A stretch of DNA of 64,000 nt from VRUE01 sp963728365 (lineage in GTDB: Bacteria; Actinomycetota; Thermoleophilia; Solirubrobacterales; 70-9): contig CAVSJI010000001.1 of NCBI GenBank assembly GCA_963728365.1, positions 1,674,001 to 1,738,000 of the forward strand. The letters run 5' to 3'. Below are positions 15,070 through 23,009 of the stretch, one piece after another (position 1 is the first letter of the stretch; the number at the start of each line of letters is the position of its first letter). The translations under genes were made by a program, and so were the position numbers. Under the pieces are notes generated by a model. The model saw only the letters and a program-made list of their open reading frames with translations, did not search any database and was not told where the DNA came from.

Positions 15070-16634
15070 TCATCGGCTAGACCGCCGAGGGCCGCGCCTC
15101 GCCCAGCGAGCCGGAGGCGGCGTAAGCGGAAGCTGCGCGGGACCCGGCCCGAGCGCCGGCAGCGAGTCCGCCCCGGCCTCCGCCTCAGCGATCAACCGGT
15201 CAAAGCTAGTGCCATGAGATCGTCTCGCGCGTTGGGCCAGTCGAGCGTAGACATCCAGGGTCATCGTCGAGTCGACATGGCCGACCTGCGACATCACGAA
15301 CTTGACGTCGAAGCCGTTGGCGAGCAGCGCGATCGAGATGTAGGTGCGACGCAGCGTGTGGGGCGTGGTGTGAGGCAGCGGCGGGCGGCCCTTCGCGACC
15401 AGCCGCTTACTGGCGAGCCGCGCGGCCTCGGCGACGATCTGGCCTGCACGCGCCGGCGACAGGCGCCCGTCGCGGAGGTTTGGGACCAGGTAGGCCTCGG
15501 GCCCGCAGGGGCGGCCCAGCTCCCGCGGCCGCTCGAGGTGCGCTCGCACCACCTCGGTCAGGGCCGGCGTCATCTCAACCACGCGCCTGCCCGCTTCGGT
15601 CTTTGACCGCGGCACCCGGATACGGCCCGCGCCGGGCCCGTAAACCCGAAGGTCCTTGTTCCGCGCGTCGCAGAGCTCGCTGACGCGCAGCCCACTGCGG
15701 CCGAGTAACTCGCAGATCACTCGGCGCCCGATGTAGCCGCGACCGGGCCGGACGCCGAGTCGACGCAAGTGGGAGGTCACAGCCTGGGCCGAGATCCCCA
15801 GCCGCTCGGCGATCTGCGAAGGCCGCAGCCACTGGGCGGCGAGCTCGGCGACTGCCGCCGCCGTCGCGCCCCTCGGCTCTGGACGGCGATCGGGTCCAAG
15901 CGGGCGGTCTTGGTCTGCCGCCGCCCCAAGCAGATAGGCCAACTCCTCAGCCTCGAGGAAAGCGCAGCGTGGTTTGGCACCTTGACCGCCAGGCGCCTGC
16001 TGCGCGCCGGGTTGGCGCTCAGGTGGCGATCCTCCACCGCCTCCTCGAGGATCGCGGCCAGGATGTTGAGCACGGTGCGGATCGTCGCCGCACCAAGCGG
16101 GCGAAGCGGGTTGCCGCAGGCGTCGCGGCTAACCTGACCAACTGCGATCCGCTCGCGCAGAACCCGTGCTTCCTCGACCAGATGTGCCTTCAGCTCAAAG
16201 CAAGCGTCGGCATCGATGCGACTCAGCGGATATGACCCCAGATGGGCCTCAAGGTGGCTAACGCAGACTCCGTAGTGGCGGAGCGTGCTCTCGCTGATCG
16301 CACGGTCGCCGAGGGTTCCGGTGCGCTTGGCCTGAAGCCACCAGGCGGCATACTCGGCAAAGGTGGGAGCGTCCCTGGGGCCACCGAACCTCGCCAGTCC
16401 ACGGGGAGCCTTCGGGCGCTCCCAGACTCCCGCTCGGACCCGCGCCAGGACGTCGCCCAGCTCCGTGCGCGCCGCCATCTCTCCCCAGCCGCCACCGCAG
16501 CCGCAGCCGCAGTTCGGGCGCTCGTGCAGGACGAGGCATTCGCGCTTTCGGTTGATCTGGAAGCGCAGGTGGAAGGCCCGGCTGCCGTCGGCCAGAACCC
16601 GGGCTTCGAAGCTCCCTCTCGTTTGACAGGCCAT
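15070..16634 (-). pseudogene. int: Tyrosine recombinase integrase, broken by a one-base frameshift
   Basis: The N-terminal part (ATG 16634, after GGAGGTGAGC) has an arm domain with a Cys-rich block (PNCGCGCGGGW) and a SAM-like core-binding domain up to VKVP. A lost base in an A-run near 15973-15977 changes frame. The other frame resumes at KPRCAFLEAEELAYLLG and carries the complete catalytic set: R in SGLRVSEL, K in SKTEAGRR, HTLRR, H in GHVDST and Y in DVYARL. An extra HTH (PSQIAERLGISAQAVTSHLRRLG) is inserted before the first catalytic Arg. About 520 aa if whole. Inactivation, sequencing error or -1 frameshifting are all possible. Confidence 0.85.
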
Positions 16635-16850
16635 GCTGGCTCACCTCCATGGCGCCGTCCCTGCTCTAGTGGGATGTCGACCGCGAGCAGGAACACGCGG
16701 GGGCGATCGCGCCAGCCCCGCATCAGGTGGCTCGCTGGTGGCTCCCTCTCGCTCCCGGGCCGAGAGCAACCCGTGCGAGCCGTTCGAAGTGGGTGCAAAC
16801 CGCTCTACGCTGCGACTGGCGCGGGAAAGATCAGATTTGTCGAAAGGGCA

Positions 16851-16893
16851 CACGATTTTCAGTCGTGTGCTCTACCAACTGAGCTACCTCGCC
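16851..16893 (-). other. attL: 5' part of the host tRNA-Phe
   Basis: On the minus strand: acceptor GGCGAGG, D-arm, and complete anticodon arm CACGA-CTGAAAA-TCGTG, 43 nt in all. The sequence then leaves tRNA homology (TGCCCTTTCG) and enters the element. The last 13 nt are the core shared with attR. Confidence 0.9.
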
Positions 16894-16965
16894 CGGGTTG
16901 CGCGACCGGGTCGTGCCTTGGGAAGGCTAGCGGCCGCAGAGGGCTGGGGCTGATTCGATTCGGGG

Positions 16966-18198
16966 GTGGCTTGGGGTCGTGCAGCGGTGGGCTTGCTCGT
17001 GGCGATTGCCGCGGGCGGGGTTCTGGTCTCCGGAGGCTCGCGGGTCGACTCGGTGCGGCAGCGCTACGCGTCGGGGGACAACGTGCTGCGGACTGTCGTG
17101 ACCTACGGCTCGGTGCGGCTCGTGGAAGTGCGTTCGCTCGGCGATCTGGACGTTGCGCGCGCCAATCCGGGCTGGGTCGACCGGGCACGGCCACTTGGGG
17201 TGGGTGCGCCCGTCTGGGCGCGGCGGATGTACCGGCGCTCGCTGCTGGTGCTGCGCGGCCTGACGGGGCCCGATGGGGCGGTGCTCGCCGGGGCGCGCCC
17301 GGGATGGGGCTACGTCTGGCCGCGCGACGCCGCCACCGCCGCGATCGCCTTCGCCGCTGCCGGCTACCGGGGAGAGGCGCGACGGGTCGCCCGCTTCCTG
17401 CTCGGGCTGGACCTAGGGGCGGCGGCGCGCTTCTACCCCAACGGCACCCCGGTCGGGGGGCGCGCGGCGCAAGGCGACGCAGCTGGGTGGGTGACTGCCG
17501 CCGCGCGGGCAACGGGATTGCCAGAACGGGACACATCGCGGGCCTGGCGCGCCCGGGCCGACTACCAGGAGGGTGCGGCGGGGGACTTCCTGGGGAATGC
17601 GCTGGCGTCGGCAGCCGCCGAGGCGAGAGGCCGCTCAGCAGGTGACCTTTCGGCTGGGCGGCTGCGAGCTGGGGCGATCCGGCGAGAGTTCGAAGCATTC
17701 GGGGAGCTTGTGCGGGATGCGGGTGACGCCTCCTCGGGAATCGACTCGGCGGCTGCCTGGGCCGTGCGACCGTTCACGCAGCCCGCGCTCGTCCCGGCCG
17801 CTCGCCGCACGCTGCTGCGCCTCGCCGAAAACAGCGGTCGCTACGGCATCGTCCCGTCCCAATCCTGGAACGGAGGGGACGACCCGTGGACGGCGCCGAC
17901 GGCTTGGACCGCCTGGAGTCTCGCGGCGCTGGCGCGCCGCGACGTGCAGCACGAGACGAAGCCGCTCGCTCGCCGCGAGCGCCGCGCCGCGCTCCGCCTG
18001 ATGGCCGCGCTGCGCCGAGACGCGACGCCGACCAGCCTGCTCCCCGAGCGCGTCGACTCTCGCACCGGCGTCCCAACCTCAACCACGCCGCTCGCGTGGT
18101 CGCACGCCTTCGCCATTCTCGCGCTGCGCGAACTGTGGTCGGGACCCGGCTCCGCCCGAACTGCATCAACTTCTCCACCCAGCGGAGGGAGAAGTTGA
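16966..18198 (+). CDS. Glucoamylase-like (GH15-type) secreted protein
   Basis: A 410-aa protein with a cleavable-looking N-terminus (GRAAVGLLVAIAAGGVLVSGG). The body carries the GH15/six-hairpin signature GWGYVWPRDAATAAIAFAAAGY (about 110-131), an acid-bearing SQSWNGGDDPWTAPTAWTAW near 305-325, and alternating helices as in an (alpha/alpha)6 barrel. Known relatives hydrolyse alpha-glucans or trehalose, but the substrate here is uncertain and the protein is shorter than typical GH15 enzymes. The start is GTG 16966. The last 13 codons lie inside a 20-bp hairpin, so the C-terminus may have been replaced by a palindrome. Confidence 0.72.
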   Translation: MAWGRAAVGLLVAIAAGGVLVSGGSRVDSVRQRYASGDNVLRTVVTYGSVRLVEVRSLGDLDVARANPGWVDRARPLGVGAPVWARRMYRRSLLVLRGLTGPDGAVLAGARPGWGYVWPRDAATAAIAFAAAGYRGEARRVARFLLGLDLGAAARFYPNGTPVGGRAAQGDAAGWVTAAARATGLPERDTSRAWRARADYQEGAAGDFLGNALASAAAEARGRSAGDLSAGRLRAGAIRREFEAFGELVRDAGDASSGIDSAAAWAVRPFTQPALVPAARRTLLRLAENSGRYGIVPSQSWNGGDDPWTAPTAWTAWSLAALARRDVQHETKPLARRERRAALRLMAALRRDATPTSLLPERVDSRTGVPTSTTPLAWSHAFAILALRELWSGPGSARTASTSPPSGGRS

Positions 18199-18207
18199 TG
18201 CAGTTCG
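18157..18207. terminator. 20-bp perfect hairpin over the stop codon
   Basis: CGAACTGCATCAACTTCTCC (18157-18176) and its exact complement (18188-18207) flank an 11-nt loop. It spans the stop of the glucoamylase-like gene and the end of the convergent methyltransferase gene, so it probably serves as a two-way terminator. Confidence 0.65.
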
Positions 18208-18225
18208 CCGAAGCGGCCCGGCGGC

Positions 18226-18996
18226 TCAGGGCAACCGGCGCCAGCGGCCTAGCCAGTAGCGCTGGTGCAGGCGGCGGGCGCCCGGAGGGCCGACCACGCA
18301 AAACGACTCGGCGGTCGCCGGGCGCTGGGTGAGGAGCTCGTCGATCAACTCGGTGGCCGCGCGCCCGCCGGAGCCGCGCTCCAGCCACTCCTCGTAGTCG
18401 ATGTCGATCGAGACGAGGCGCTCGCTGTCGAGCGCCAGGCCCGCCGCCTCGCCCATCGAGCGCAGGCGTCCTGGAGTGACGCAGGCCCAATGCGACGGAT
18501 CGCGCAAGCGCTCGATCTCCTCGCGCCAGGCCGCGGCTTCGCCATCCGCGTCCGCCGGGATGTCGCCGATCGCAACCCAACCGCCCGGCCGCACCACGCG
18601 CGCCATCTCGGCCACAACCCTCGCGGGTCCGGGGATGTGGTGCAGGCTGAGGCGCGTGATCGCGCCGTCGAAGGACGCGTCGGACAGTCCCGTTGCCGTC
18701 GCGTCCCCGAGCGCGAAATCGACGTTGTCGACGCCCTCCTCGGCGGCGCGGCGCTGCGCCTCCTCGACCATCGCCGGGGTCAGGTCGAGGCCGCGAACCG
18801 AGCCAACGCGGCCGGCGATCGCCCGCGTCACCAGACCCGGACCGCAGGCCAGATCGACCCACTCGGACCCCGGGTCCTCGGGCACCAGCTCGACCAACGC
18901 GCCGAGCGTCTCGGCCGAAGTCATCGCCGCCGCCATCCCGAAGGACGAGGACTGGTGGGTGAACTCGGCGCGGATCGCGTCGCCGTGGTCGGTCAT
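18226..18996 (-). CDS. Class I SAM-dependent methyltransferase
   Basis: A 256-aa methyltransferase. Motif I is WVDLACGPGLVTRAIAGRVG (about 47-66), followed by GLDLTPAMVEEAQRRA and the late strand motifs FDGAITRLSLHHIPGP and RVVRPGGWVAIGD. This is the UbiE/MenG-like pattern; the substrate is unknown. ATG 18996 overlaps the stop of the MrfA-like helicase gene by 4 bp (ATGA), so it is translationally coupled to a DNA-repair helicase. That is an odd pairing and may just reflect operon compaction. Confidence 0.82.
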   Translation of the reverse strand: MTDHGDAIRAEFTHQSSSFGMAAAMTSAETLGALVELVPEDPGSEWVDLACGPGLVTRAIAGRVGSVRGLDLTPAMVEEAQRRAAEEGVDNVDFALGDATATGLSDASFDGAITRLSLHHIPGPARVVAEMARVVRPGGWVAIGDIPADADGEAAAWREEIERLRDPSHWACVTPGRLRSMGEAAGLALDSERLVSIDIDYEEWLERGSGGRAATELIDELLTQRPATAESFCVVGPPGARRLHQRYWLGRWRRLP

Positions 18997-21272
18997 CGCA
19001 CGGAGTCTTGCATCGTCCGCATCAGCTCCAGCGCGCCGGCCTTGTGCAGCGGCTCGTTGAGGTTGCCGCACTTGGGGCTCTGCACGCAGGAGGGGCAGCC
19101 GGACTCGCAGGGGCACTCGGCGATCAAGCGCTCGGCGTTGCCGAGCAGGCGCTCGAACTGCTCGTAGCCGCGCAGGGTGATCCCCACCCCGCCGGGGTGG
19201 CCGTCGTAGATGAAGATCGTCGAGCGACCGGTCTGGAAGTGGACGTTGGTCGAGAGGCCGCCGATGTCCCAGCGGTCGCACATCGCGATCAGCGGCAGGA
19301 CCGCGATCTGACCGTGCTCGGTGGCGTGCAGGGCGCCGAGCAGGACCTCGGGCGGAAGCGCCCCGCTCAACCCCTGCGGCAGCACGTACCAGAGCGCCTG
19401 GGTGGCGAACTGCTGCTCGGGCAGCTCCAGGGAGACGATGTCGAAGGGCTCCTGGTCGGAGATCGAGACCCGCTGGTAGGCGATCACCTGCTCGGTCACC
19501 GAGACCTCGCCGAAGTGCAGCTCCACCCCGGAGGTCGAGCGCTGTTCGCGCACCCGGTCGATGTAGATCTCGGTCTCCTTCTTGGGACGCGTGTACCAGT
19601 CGCCGTCGAAGGCGGAGACGAGCGCCCGCCGCCCATGGACGTCGAGCTGCTCGACCTCGTAGGAGCGGCCGAGGTGGAGATAGATCGCGCCGGGGTGGAT
19701 CGTGGTGAAGGCGCGCTCGGCCTCGACCAGGCCGATCATCTCGCCCGACTCGCGCTCGATCACGGCGACCGAGTCGGCCGAGGCCGATCGCAGCGGGATC
19801 TTCGCGGCGACGAACTCGCTCGATCGCGGCAGCACCCGGCCCCCGGCCCGGCGCAGCTGCCCGGCCTCGACCAGGCGGTCCGCCCGCTCGCGCCACTCGG
19901 GCCCGAGCACCTCGGCGTCGTCCTCGCTCAGCGGCAGCTCGTAGGCCGCCGCGACCATGTGCCGGGTGGCGATCTGCTCGCTGGCGTGGTCGAGGATCGC
20001 CGCCTCCACCGGCCGCCCGATGAACTCCTCGGGATGGCGGCAGAAGAACTGGTCGAGGGCGTCCTGGCCGGCGACGTAGACCGCCAGCCCGCGCCGCCGC
20101 CGCCCGGCCCGGCCCCACATCTGGCGCAGGCTGGCGACCGTGCCGGGAAATGTGACGCAGATCGCCGCGTCGAGCTCGCCGACGTCGATTCCCAGCTCAA
20201 GCGCATCGGTGGCGACCACGGCGAGTAGCTCGCCCGACGACAGGCGCGCCTCGATGTCGCGCCGCTGCTGGGGCGTGTAGCCGCCGCGGTAGGGGGCGAT
20301 CCGCGCCGCCAGGTCCGGCTTGCCACGGGCCTGCAGCGATTCGCGGGCGAAGCGCTGGATCAGCTCGATCCCGCGCCGGCTCTTGAGAAAGCAGATCGTG
20401 CGCACGCCCTGGGAGACGAGCTCGGCGAGCAGGTCGGCCGCCTCGCCGAGCGCCGAGCGCCGCGTGCCGGTCGCCTTGTCGATCAGCGGCGGGTTCCACA
20501 TCGCGATCTCGCGCCCGGCGCGCGGCGCGCCGTCGTCGTCGATCAGCTCGAAGGGTGTGCCGACCAGCTCCTCGGCCAGCCCAACCGGATTGGCGATCGT
20601 CGCCGAGGCGAGCAGGAAGCGCGGCTCGGATCCGTAGGCGCGCGCCAGCCGGCGCAGCCGGCGCAGCACGTTGGCGACGTGGGAGCCGAAGACGCCGCGG
20701 TATGTGTGCGCCTCGTCGACCACGACCCAGCCGAGGTTGGCGAGGAAGTCGCCCCAGCTCTTGTGGTTGGGCAGGATCCCGACGTGCAGCATGTCGGGGT
20801 TGGTGAGCACGAGGTTGCTGCGCCGGCGGATCGCGGGGCGCTCCTCACGGGGCGTGTCGCCGTCGTAGATCGCCTCGCGCAGGTTCGGCGGGCGCAGCGC
20901 GGCCAGTCCCCGCGCCTGGTCCTGGGCGAGCGCCTTGGTCGGGTAGAGGTAGAGCGCCCGGCGCTTGGAGTCGCGCGCGATCCCGTCGAGCACCGGCAGG
21001 TTGAAGGCGAGGCTCTTGCCCGAGGCGGTGCCGCTGGTGATCGCCAGGTCCGAGCGCTCCGCCGCCTGCAGCGCCGCGCGCTGGTGCGAGTAGAGCCGCT
21101 CGACACCGCGCCGCTTCAGCGCCTCGACCAGGCCCGGATCGAGGGAGCGCGGCAGCGCCACCGTCTTCGCCTCCCGCGCCTCCTCGCCGGCCTCGGCGAC
21201 GATCCGCCCATCCCGCCGCGCCGGATCGAGCGCCACCGCCCAAGGCGTCTCTAGCAAGCTCCGGGCCATCAC
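18993..21272 (-). CDS. mrfA: DEAD/DEAH-box helicase, MrfA/YprA-like with DUF1998 zinc site
   Basis: A 759-aa superfamily 2 helicase. Motif I is ITSGTASGKSLAFNLP (about 78-93), motif II is VVVDEAHTYRGVFGSH, and motif III is LLASATIANP. The C-terminal helicase half contains FLKSRRGIELI, VVATDALELGIDVGELD and QMWGRAGRR. The far C-terminus has four cysteines in CPCESGCPSCVQSPKCG, the zinc-binding MZB/DUF1998 site of Bacillus MrfA, a mitomycin-adduct repair helicase. It starts at GTG 21272 or ATG 21269, overlapping the folP stop. A 27-bp hairpin lies only 9 bases upstream of the start. Confidence 0.88.
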   Translation of the reverse strand: MMARSLLETPWAVALDPARRDGRIVAEAGEEAREAKTVALPRSLDPGLVEALKRRGVERLYSHQRAALQAAERSDLAITSGTASGKSLAFNLPVLDGIARDSKRRALYLYPTKALAQDQARGLAALRPPNLREAIYDGDTPREERPAIRRRSNLVLTNPDMLHVGILPNHKSWGDFLANLGWVVVDEAHTYRGVFGSHVANVLRRLRRLARAYGSEPRFLLASATIANPVGLAEELVGTPFELIDDDGAPRAGREIAMWNPPLIDKATGTRRSALGEAADLLAELVSQGVRTICFLKSRRGIELIQRFARESLQARGKPDLAARIAPYRGGYTPQQRRDIEARLSSGELLAVVATDALELGIDVGELDAAICVTFPGTVASLRQMWGRAGRRRRGLAVYVAGQDALDQFFCRHPEEFIGRPVEAAILDHASEQIATRHMVAAAYELPLSEDDAEVLGPEWRERADRLVEAGQLRRAGGRVLPRSSEFVAAKIPLRSASADSVAVIERESGEMIGLVEAERAFTTIHPGAIYLHLGRSYEVEQLDVHGRRALVSAFDGDWYTRPKKETEIYIDRVREQRSTSGVELHFGEVSVTEQVIAYQRVSISDQEPFDIVSLELPEQQFATQALWYVLPQGLSGALPPEVLLGALHATEHGQIAVLPLIAMCDRWDIGGLSTNVHFQTGRSTIFIYDGHPGGVGITLRGYEQFERLLGNAERLIAECPCESGCPSCVQSPKCGNLNEPLHKAGALELMRTMQDSVR

Positions 21273-22168
21273 GCCAACCCCGGGGGCCGACGGGCCGAAA
21301 TGTCAAGGATGTCTTGACATTTCGGCCCGTCGGCCCCCGTCCTGCTGATCGCGGCGGCTACTCGCATGGCTTGCAGGGAGGTACGGTCGTGGATGCGCAA
21401 GACGTCGGCGCCTCCCCGGACCGCAAGGGCGACCGCGGCGACGGTGCCCCACTCGCGTTGGCCCGCGGGCCAACGCTCCTCCCACGAGCCCGCCAGCACG
21501 GCGCCGATGAAGTCCTTGCGGGAGAGGGAGACGTAGAGGGGGAGGCCGAGCGCGGCTAGCTCGGGCAGGCGGCGCAGGACCTCGAGGTCCTGCGCGGTGC
21601 TCAGGTCGAAGTCGAGTCCGGGGTCGATCGCGATCTGCTCCTCGGACACCCCAAGGGTCCGAGCCCGCTCGATTCGCCCCCCGAACCACTCGACCATGTG
21701 TCCGACCACGTCGCCGTACTCGCGCGGCGGGCGGTCGACCCGCGGCGGCCCCTCGATGTGCATCAGCACGTAGCCGCAACCCGTCTCGGCGACCAGCTCG
21801 AACATCTCCTCGCCGCCGCCCGAGATGTCGTTGACCGCGACCGCGCCCGCCGCCAGCGCCGCCCGCGCCACCTCGACCGAGAAGGTGTCGGCGCTGACCG
21901 GCACGCCCGCCCCCGCCAGCCCCTCGACGGCCGGCGCCAGCGCCGCCGCCTCGACCTCGGCTGGCACCGGCGGCCCGGCTTTCGCCGCCACAGCCCCCAC
22001 GTCGAGCATCCCGAACCCCGCCTGGGCCAGCGCCAGCCCGTCGCGCGCCGCCCGCTCCGGCGTCCCACTCCGCGCCCCCTCGAACATCGAGTCGGCGGTC
22101 ACGTTGACGATCCCGGCGCCCACCGGCTGGGCCAGGTCGAGCGTGCGGTCGGCGAGGCGCCAGAGCAT
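21269..22168 (-). CDS. folP: Dihydropteroate synthase
   Basis: A 299-aa TIM-barrel enzyme joining p-aminobenzoate to dihydropterin pyrophosphate in folate synthesis. Family motifs are GIVNVTADSMFEGA (usual form NxTPDSF; here the P is A), MLDVGAVAAKAG, VPVSADTF, VNDISGG, GYVLMHIEG, the DPGLDF substrate loop and LYVSLSRKDFIG. ATG 22168 is the first Met before RLADRTLDLAQPVGAGIVNVT. The last 20 or so residues (after RTGADGPKC) are encoded by a 27-bp palindrome and are not typical of the family. The altered PDS motif and tail make full activity slightly uncertain. Confidence 0.85.
   Translation of the reverse strand: MLWRLADRTLDLAQPVGAGIVNVTADSMFEGARSGTPERAARDGLALAQAGFGMLDVGAVAAKAGPPVPAEVEAAALAPAVEGLAGAGVPVSADTFSVEVARAALAAGAVAVNDISGGGEEMFELVAETGCGYVLMHIEGPPRVDRPPREYGDVVGHMVEWFGGRIERARTLGVSEEQIAIDPGLDFDLSTAQDLEVLRRLPELAALGLPLYVSLSRKDFIGAVLAGSWEERWPAGQREWGTVAAVALAVRGGADVLRIHDRTSLQAMRVAAAISRTGADGPKCQDILDISARRPPGLA
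21281..21339. repeat. 27-bp perfect palindrome inside the 3' end of folP
   Basis: CGGGGGCCGACGGGCCGAAA followed by TGTCAAG (21281-21307) pairs base for base with 21313-21339 around the 5-nt loop GATGT. It encodes the folP C-terminus and lies 9 bases before the mrfA start on the same mRNA, where it may affect mrfA translation or act as an RNase III site. Confidence 0.8.
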
Positions 22169-22192
22169 CCGGCTACGGTAACGACCGCACCG

Positions 22193-23008
22193 ATGCCCCT
22201 GCGCTGCGTCTACACCGACCTCGACGGCACGCTCCTCGGCCGCGGCTCGTCCCTCTTCCGCGACCCGGAGGGCGGCTTCTCGCTGGCCCAGGCGCGGGGG
22301 TTGGAGGCCTGCCACCGGGCCGGGGTCGAGGTCGTGATCATGTCGGGACGGCGCGAGCCGCAGGTGCACGAGGCGGCCCGGCTGATGGGCCAGACCTCCT
22401 ACATCTACGAGGCCGGCTGCGCCTTCGCGATCGACGGCGAGACGACGCTGCTGACCGGTGACCTAGTCCCCGACGAGGAGGGCACGGTCTACGAGAAGAT
22501 CGAGCAGCGCGGCATCCCGAAGATGCTCTTCGCGCGCTACGAGGGCCGGCTCGAGTACCACGCCCCCTGGCACCACGGCCGCGTCCTCTCCCACCTCTTC
22601 CGCGGCAAGATCGACGTCGAGGAGGCCAACCGCGTGCTCGAGGCCGAGGGCCACGACGACCTGCGGCTGCTCGACAACGGCGCGATCGGCCGTGAGATGC
22701 CCGCCGTCGACGGCCCCACCCACGCCTACCACCTGGTCCCCAAGCTGGTCAGCAAGGCAGGCGCCGTCGCCGCCCACGCCCGCGCCCGCGGCTACAACCC
22801 GGCCGAGTGCATCGCCGTCGGCGACTCGGTCGAGGACCTCGAGGTGGCTGCCGCCGTGGGCCGCTTCTTCGTCGTCGCCAACGGACCCGAGCGCGACCCC
22901 GGCCTGCGCGCCTCCCTCCCCGCCTGGGACAACGTGACCGTCGCCGAGGGCGCGATGGGCGACGGCTTCTACGAGGCCGTCGTCTCCACCCTGATGGAGC
23001 GCCGCTGA
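22193..23008 (+). CDS. HAD-superfamily phosphatase, mannosyl-3-phosphoglycerate phosphatase-like
   Basis: A 271-aa phosphatase of the Cof/MPGP branch. Motif I is VYTDLDGTLLG (nucleophile D at about 8), motif II is VEVVIMSGRR, and the late motif CIAVGDSVEDLEVAAAVG provides the Mg-binding Asp pair. A large C2-type cap lies between (about 80-190). Relatives dephosphorylate phosphosugars such as mannosyl-3-phosphoglycerate, a compatible-solute precursor. No synthase lies nearby, so the substrate is unproven. ATG 22193 is 24 bases from the divergent folP start. Confidence 0.78.
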   Translation: MPLRCVYTDLDGTLLGRGSSLFRDPEGGFSLAQARGLEACHRAGVEVVIMSGRREPQVHEAARLMGQTSYIYEAGCAFAIDGETTLLTGDLVPDEEGTVYEKIEQRGIPKMLFARYEGRLEYHAPWHHGRVLSHLFRGKIDVEEANRVLEAEGHDDLRLLDNGAIGREMPAVDGPTHAYHLVPKLVSKAGAVAAHARARGYNPAECIAVGDSVEDLEVAAAVGRFFVVANGPERDPGLRASLPAWDNVTVAEGAMGDGFYEAVVSTLMERR

Positions 23009-23009
23009 G

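Larger units (their letters stand above)
11631..16863. mobile_element. Integrative element inserted in the anticodon loop of tRNA-Phe
   Basis: A 5.2 kb element bounded by the identical 13-bp core ACTGAAAATCGTG at 11631-11643 and 16851-16863. The integrase lies inside the right end, pointing inwards. Cargo consists of a complete tRNA-Phe, a 119-aa protein, a frameshifted coiled-coil protein with TM tail, a 150-aa protein, a Zn-metallopeptidase and a 50-aa protein. Joining outside sequences restores tRNA-Phe exactly, so integration destroyed the host gene instead of rebuilding it at attL. Stretches 11644-11889 and 16635-16850 hold no gene that I can support; they probably contain attP arms and the int promoter. 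Confidence 0.88.

Noticed and set aside
11631..16863. Prophage
   Set aside because: No capsid, terminase, portal, tail or lysis gene; the interval is only 5.2 kb.
21698..22192. N-terminal extension of the HAD phosphatase
   Set aside because: Runs antisense through folP; HAD motif I begins 6 codons after ATG 22193.
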